NCBI GenBank assembly: GCA_021848555.1
Contig: JAJZUN010000163.1
Location: 1-6,544, forward strand
Origin: Pseudomonadota bacterium
Lineage (GTDB): Bacteria; Pseudomonadota; Gammaproteobacteria; Burkholderiales; SG8-39
Length of the DNA: 6,544 bases
Reading direction: 5' to 3'
This document shows positions 4,195 through 6,544 of the stretch, in pieces. A program made the position numbers and the translations under genes. Position 1 is the first letter of the stretch; each line of letters opens with the position of its first letter. The notes under the pieces are model-generated. The model saw nothing but the letters and a program-made list of their open reading frames with translations, had not been told where the DNA came from and searched no databases.

Positions 4195-6544
4195 GCCCTC
4201 GCCTCAAGCCGCTGCCTACGGCCGCAGTCGCCGCCTGCCTGATAGCCGCGGCAGTATTCGCCAGCCTGGCCAACGGCTACTACGTATTCATCATCGCCAC
4301 CATGGCGCTCACCGCCATCGTCGGCATAGGCCTGAACGTGCTGGTAGGGCTGACCGGACAGGTGTCCTTTGGCCATGTCGGTTTCTATGCCATAGGTGCC
4401 TACACGGTGGCGATCCTGACCACCGTGGCCAAAATGCCGTTCGCGCCGGCGCTGCTGCTCGCCGCACTGCTAGCGGGCCTGAGCGGCGCGCTGCTCGCCC
4501 TGCCTGCGCTGCGCGTGCGCGGACCCTATCTGGCGATGATCACTATCGCCTTCGGCTTCATCGTCGAAAACATCACGGTCGAATGGCGCAGCCTCACCGG
4601 CGGACAGAACGGCATCATGGGCATACCCTCGCCCGAAGCCTTCGGTGAAAGTTTCGGCGAGCGCGGCGTGGCGCTGCTTGCCATCTGCATAGTGGCAGTG
4701 CTGCTGTACGCGTTCTGGCGCCTGTCGGCGAGCAATTGGGGTAAGGCCATGCGCGGGGTGAAAGACTCCGAACTGGCGGCGGAGTCCATAGGCCTCAATC
4801 CGGTGGCGGTGAAAACCGTCGCCTTCGCACTGTCCGCGTTCTGCGCCGGCATCGCCGGCGGACTGTTCGCGCCCCTGTCCGGTTTCGTCACACCGTCCAC
4901 ATTCACCTTTTCCCAGTCGCTGCTGTTCGTGCTGGTGGTGGTCATAGGCGGCGCCGGCACGGTCACCGGCCCATTGGTAGGTGCCGCCGTGGTGGCACTG
5001 CTGCCTGAAGTGCTTTCCGGTCTGGCCGAGTACCGGCTGCTGTTTTTCGGCATCCTGCTCCTGCTGGTGTTGTGGATCGCCCCCGAAGGCATCGTCGGCG
5101 AGGCGTCGCGCCTGCTGCGCAGGAAAAAGCCGGGCATGAGCGCGGATGCCGGGGCGGCGGCGGCCCTGGCGCTCGCGCCCGCAACGCCGCTGCGCGTGGT
5201 GGTCGAGGCGCTCGCCATCGCGTTCGGCGGGGTCAGGGCGGTCAGCAATGTCGCGTTCAGCGCGGAACCCGGCAGGATCACCAGCCTGATCGGCCCCAAC
5301 GGCGCCGGCAAGACCACGGTGCTCAATATGCTGGGCGGCTTCTATCAGCCGAACTCAGGCACCATCCGTCTGGGCGAGCGCGAGATCGCGGGCGAGGCGG
5401 CGCACGTGATCGCGCGCGCCGGCGTCGCGCGTACCTACCAGACCTCGCAGTTGTTCGGCAGCATGTCCGTGTTCGACAATCTGGCCATCGCGCGCTGCAA
5501 GGGCAAGCTCGGCGTCGCGCAGCGCGACACCCGCACCGCGGTGGAGGGCCTCGCCGCATTCGTCGGCTACCAGGGCGACCTCGCGCGCCGCGCGGCCGAT
5601 CTGCCGCATGTGGACCGGCGCCTGATCGAGATCGCGCGCGCTCTGGCCACCGCACCGGGCGTGCTCCTGCTCGATGAGCCGGCCGCGGGACTGTCCGGCG
5701 AAGACAAGCAGCGCCTGGCGCAGCTGCTGCGGCGCATCGCCGACGGCGGCATCGCGCTGATCCTGGTCGAGCACGACATGTCCCTGGTGATGGACATCTC
5801 CGACCACGTGGTGGTGATCGACGCGGGCGTGTGCATTGCAGCCGGGCCGCCGGGGGAGGTGCAGCGCGACCCTGCGGTGAAGAAAGCCTATCTCGGCGAA
5901 GACGCAGGGCGCCCGTCCGCCCACCGGGCGGGAAACTTTGCGGCCGGCGCCGACTTGCTGGTGGTGGGTCGGCTGCAGGCCGGGTACGGCGCAGAGCCGG
6001 TGCTCAAGGGCATAGACCTCTCAGTGCGGGAAAACGAAATGGTCGCCGTGCTGGGCGCCAACGGCGCGGGCAAGTCCACCTTGATGCGCGCCCTGTGCGG
6101 CTTGCACCGGCCGATCTCGGGCGGCATCAGCCTGGCCGGACGCAGCCTGCAAGACTTGCCCGCGCACCGGGTGGTCGCGCACGGGGTCGCGCTGGTGCCC
6201 GAGGGCCGGCAGGTATTTCCGGAATTGACGGTGGAGGACAATATCCGCCTCGGCGCCTTCCTCCGGCGCGACCTCGAGGACAGCGAGATCGACGCCATGC
6301 TAGCTCGCTTCCCGCGCCTGCGCGAGCGCCTGCACCAGCGCGCGGGCCTGCTCTCCGGTGGCGAACAGCAGATGCTGGCGCTGGCCCGAGGCCTGATGTC
6401 GCGGCCGCGCCTGCTGCTCCTGGACGAGCCCTCGCTCGGCCTTGCGCCGGCGGTCATCAACGACCTGTTCGCGGTGCTCGACCGCCTGCGCGGCGAGCAG
6501 GTTACCATTCTGCTCGTGGACCAGATGGCCGGCTCGGCGCTGGC
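4191..6544 (+). CDS. Fused LivM permease, LivG ATPase and LivF ATPase (3' end beyond window)
   Basis: Translation from ATG 4191 is open to the window end: 784 complete codons without a stop. Residues 1 to about 304 are a LivM-type permease with roughly nine hydrophobic segments, the family motif GQVSFGHVGFYAIGAY (56-71), the coupling loop WGKAMRGVKDSELAAESIGL (183-202) and IAPEGIVG (296-303). A basic linker (RLLRRKKPG) and an Ala-rich stretch lead to a LivG-type ATPase from about 334: Walker A GPNGAGKTT (368-376), Q-loop Gln417, Walker B LLLDEP with Asp495 and Glu496, and H-loop His528. Its signature is LPHVD (471-475), not LSYGQ/LSGGQ. A LivF-type ATPase follows from about 588: Walker A GANGAGKST (622-630), signature LSGGE (721-725), Walker B Asp745 and Glu746, and Gln778 at the H-loop position, as usual in LivF. 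About 60 residues should be missing. These parts are normally separate proteins. With LivH this chain would complete the importer. The start overlaps the livH stop by ATGA; its own ribosome site is poor, so coupling is likely. Confidence 0.93.
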   Translation, partial: MSPRLKPLPTAAVAACLIAAAVFASLANGYYVFIIATMALTAIVGIGLNVLVGLTGQVSFGHVGFYAIGAYTVAILTTVAKMPFAPALLLAALLAGLSGALLALPALRVRGPYLAMITIAFGFIVENITVEWRSLTGGQNGIMGIPSPEAFGESFGERGVALLAICIVAVLLYAFWRLSASNWGKAMRGVKDSELAAESIGLNPVAVKTVAFALSAFCAGIAGGLFAPLSGFVTPSTFTFSQSLLFVLVVVIGGAGTVTGPLVGAAVVALLPEVLSGLAEYRLLFFGILLLLVLWIAPEGIVGEASRLLRRKKPGMSADAGAAAALALAPATPLRVVVEALAIAFGGVRAVSNVAFSAEPGRITSLIGPNGAGKTTVLNMLGGFYQPNSGTIRLGEREIAGEAAHVIARAGVARTYQTSQLFGSMSVFDNLAIARCKGKLGVAQRDTRTAVEGLAAFVGYQGDLARRAADLPHVDRRLIEIARALATAPGVLLLDEPAAGLSGEDKQRLAQLLRRIADGGIALILVEHDMSLVMDISDHVVVIDAGVCIAAGPPGEVQRDPAVKKAYLGEDAGRPSAHRAGNFAAGADLLVVGRLQAGYGAEPVLKGIDLSVRENEMVAVLGANGAGKSTLMRALCGLHRPISGGISLAGRSLQDLPAHRVVAHGVALVPEGRQVFPELTVEDNIRLGAFLRRDLEDSEIDAMLARFPRLRERLHQRAGLLSGGEQQMLALARGLMSRPRLLLLDEPSLGLAPAVINDLFAVLDRLRGEQVTILLVDQMAGSAL

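Noticed and set aside
5072..5677. Arg-rich open frame in another plus frame within the LivG region.
   Set aside because: It is a frame-shifted shadow of the fused transporter gene, low in complexity and without a domain.

Overview
The window is GC-rich chromosomal DNA, most likely from a betaproteobacterium. The evidence is a type I glutamine synthetase of proteobacterial type, a rhodanese-like gene divergent from it, and the style of the HAAT (branched-chain amino acid type) ABC transporter operon. The genus cannot be fixed from sequence alone. There are no RNA genes, insertion sequences, CRISPR arrays or phage genes in view.

Layout. Positions 1-618 (minus) hold the N-terminal 206 codons of glnA, cut by the window edge. 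Positions 619-880 are a divergent control region. It has a well-spaced sigma-54 (RpoN) promoter facing glnA and, further upstream, two NtrC-like dyads about three helical turns apart, as at the enteric glnA promoter. Positions 881-1333 (plus) encode a single-domain rhodanese. Positions 1334-1552 are a convergent intergenic stretch with a nested GAGGGG/CCCCTC palindrome and a second palindrome with perfect 10-bp arms. Positions 1553-1954 (minus) encode a small NTF2/SnoaL-like protein. From 2012 on, a near-consensus sigma-54 promoter drives a plus-strand operon: a periplasmic type I solute-binding protein (2069-3259), a strong intercistronic hairpin, a LivH-type permease (3319-4194), and a very long reading frame overlapping it by ATGA (4191 to past the window end).

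The most notable item is that last frame. Hand translation shows no stop from 4191 to 6544. It joins in one polypeptide a LivM-type permease (residues 1 to about 304), a LivG-type ATPase (about 334-570) and a LivF-type ATPase (from about 588, cut at residue 784). The LivG half keeps Walker A, Q-loop, Walker B and H-loop, but its ABC signature reads LPHVD in place of LSGGQ/LSYGQ. The LivF half has an intact LSGGE signature. The predicted transporter therefore has one canonical and one degenerate ATP site, on a fused permease-ATPase-ATPase chain paired with separate LivH.

How it may work together. The binding protein would capture an amino acid or a similar small organic acid or amide in the periplasm. 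LivH and the LivM part would form the channel, and the fused LivG/LivF parts would power it. Sigma-54 promoters at both glnA and the transporter suggest, as inference, that both respond to nitrogen status. The transported substrate cannot be read from the sequence.
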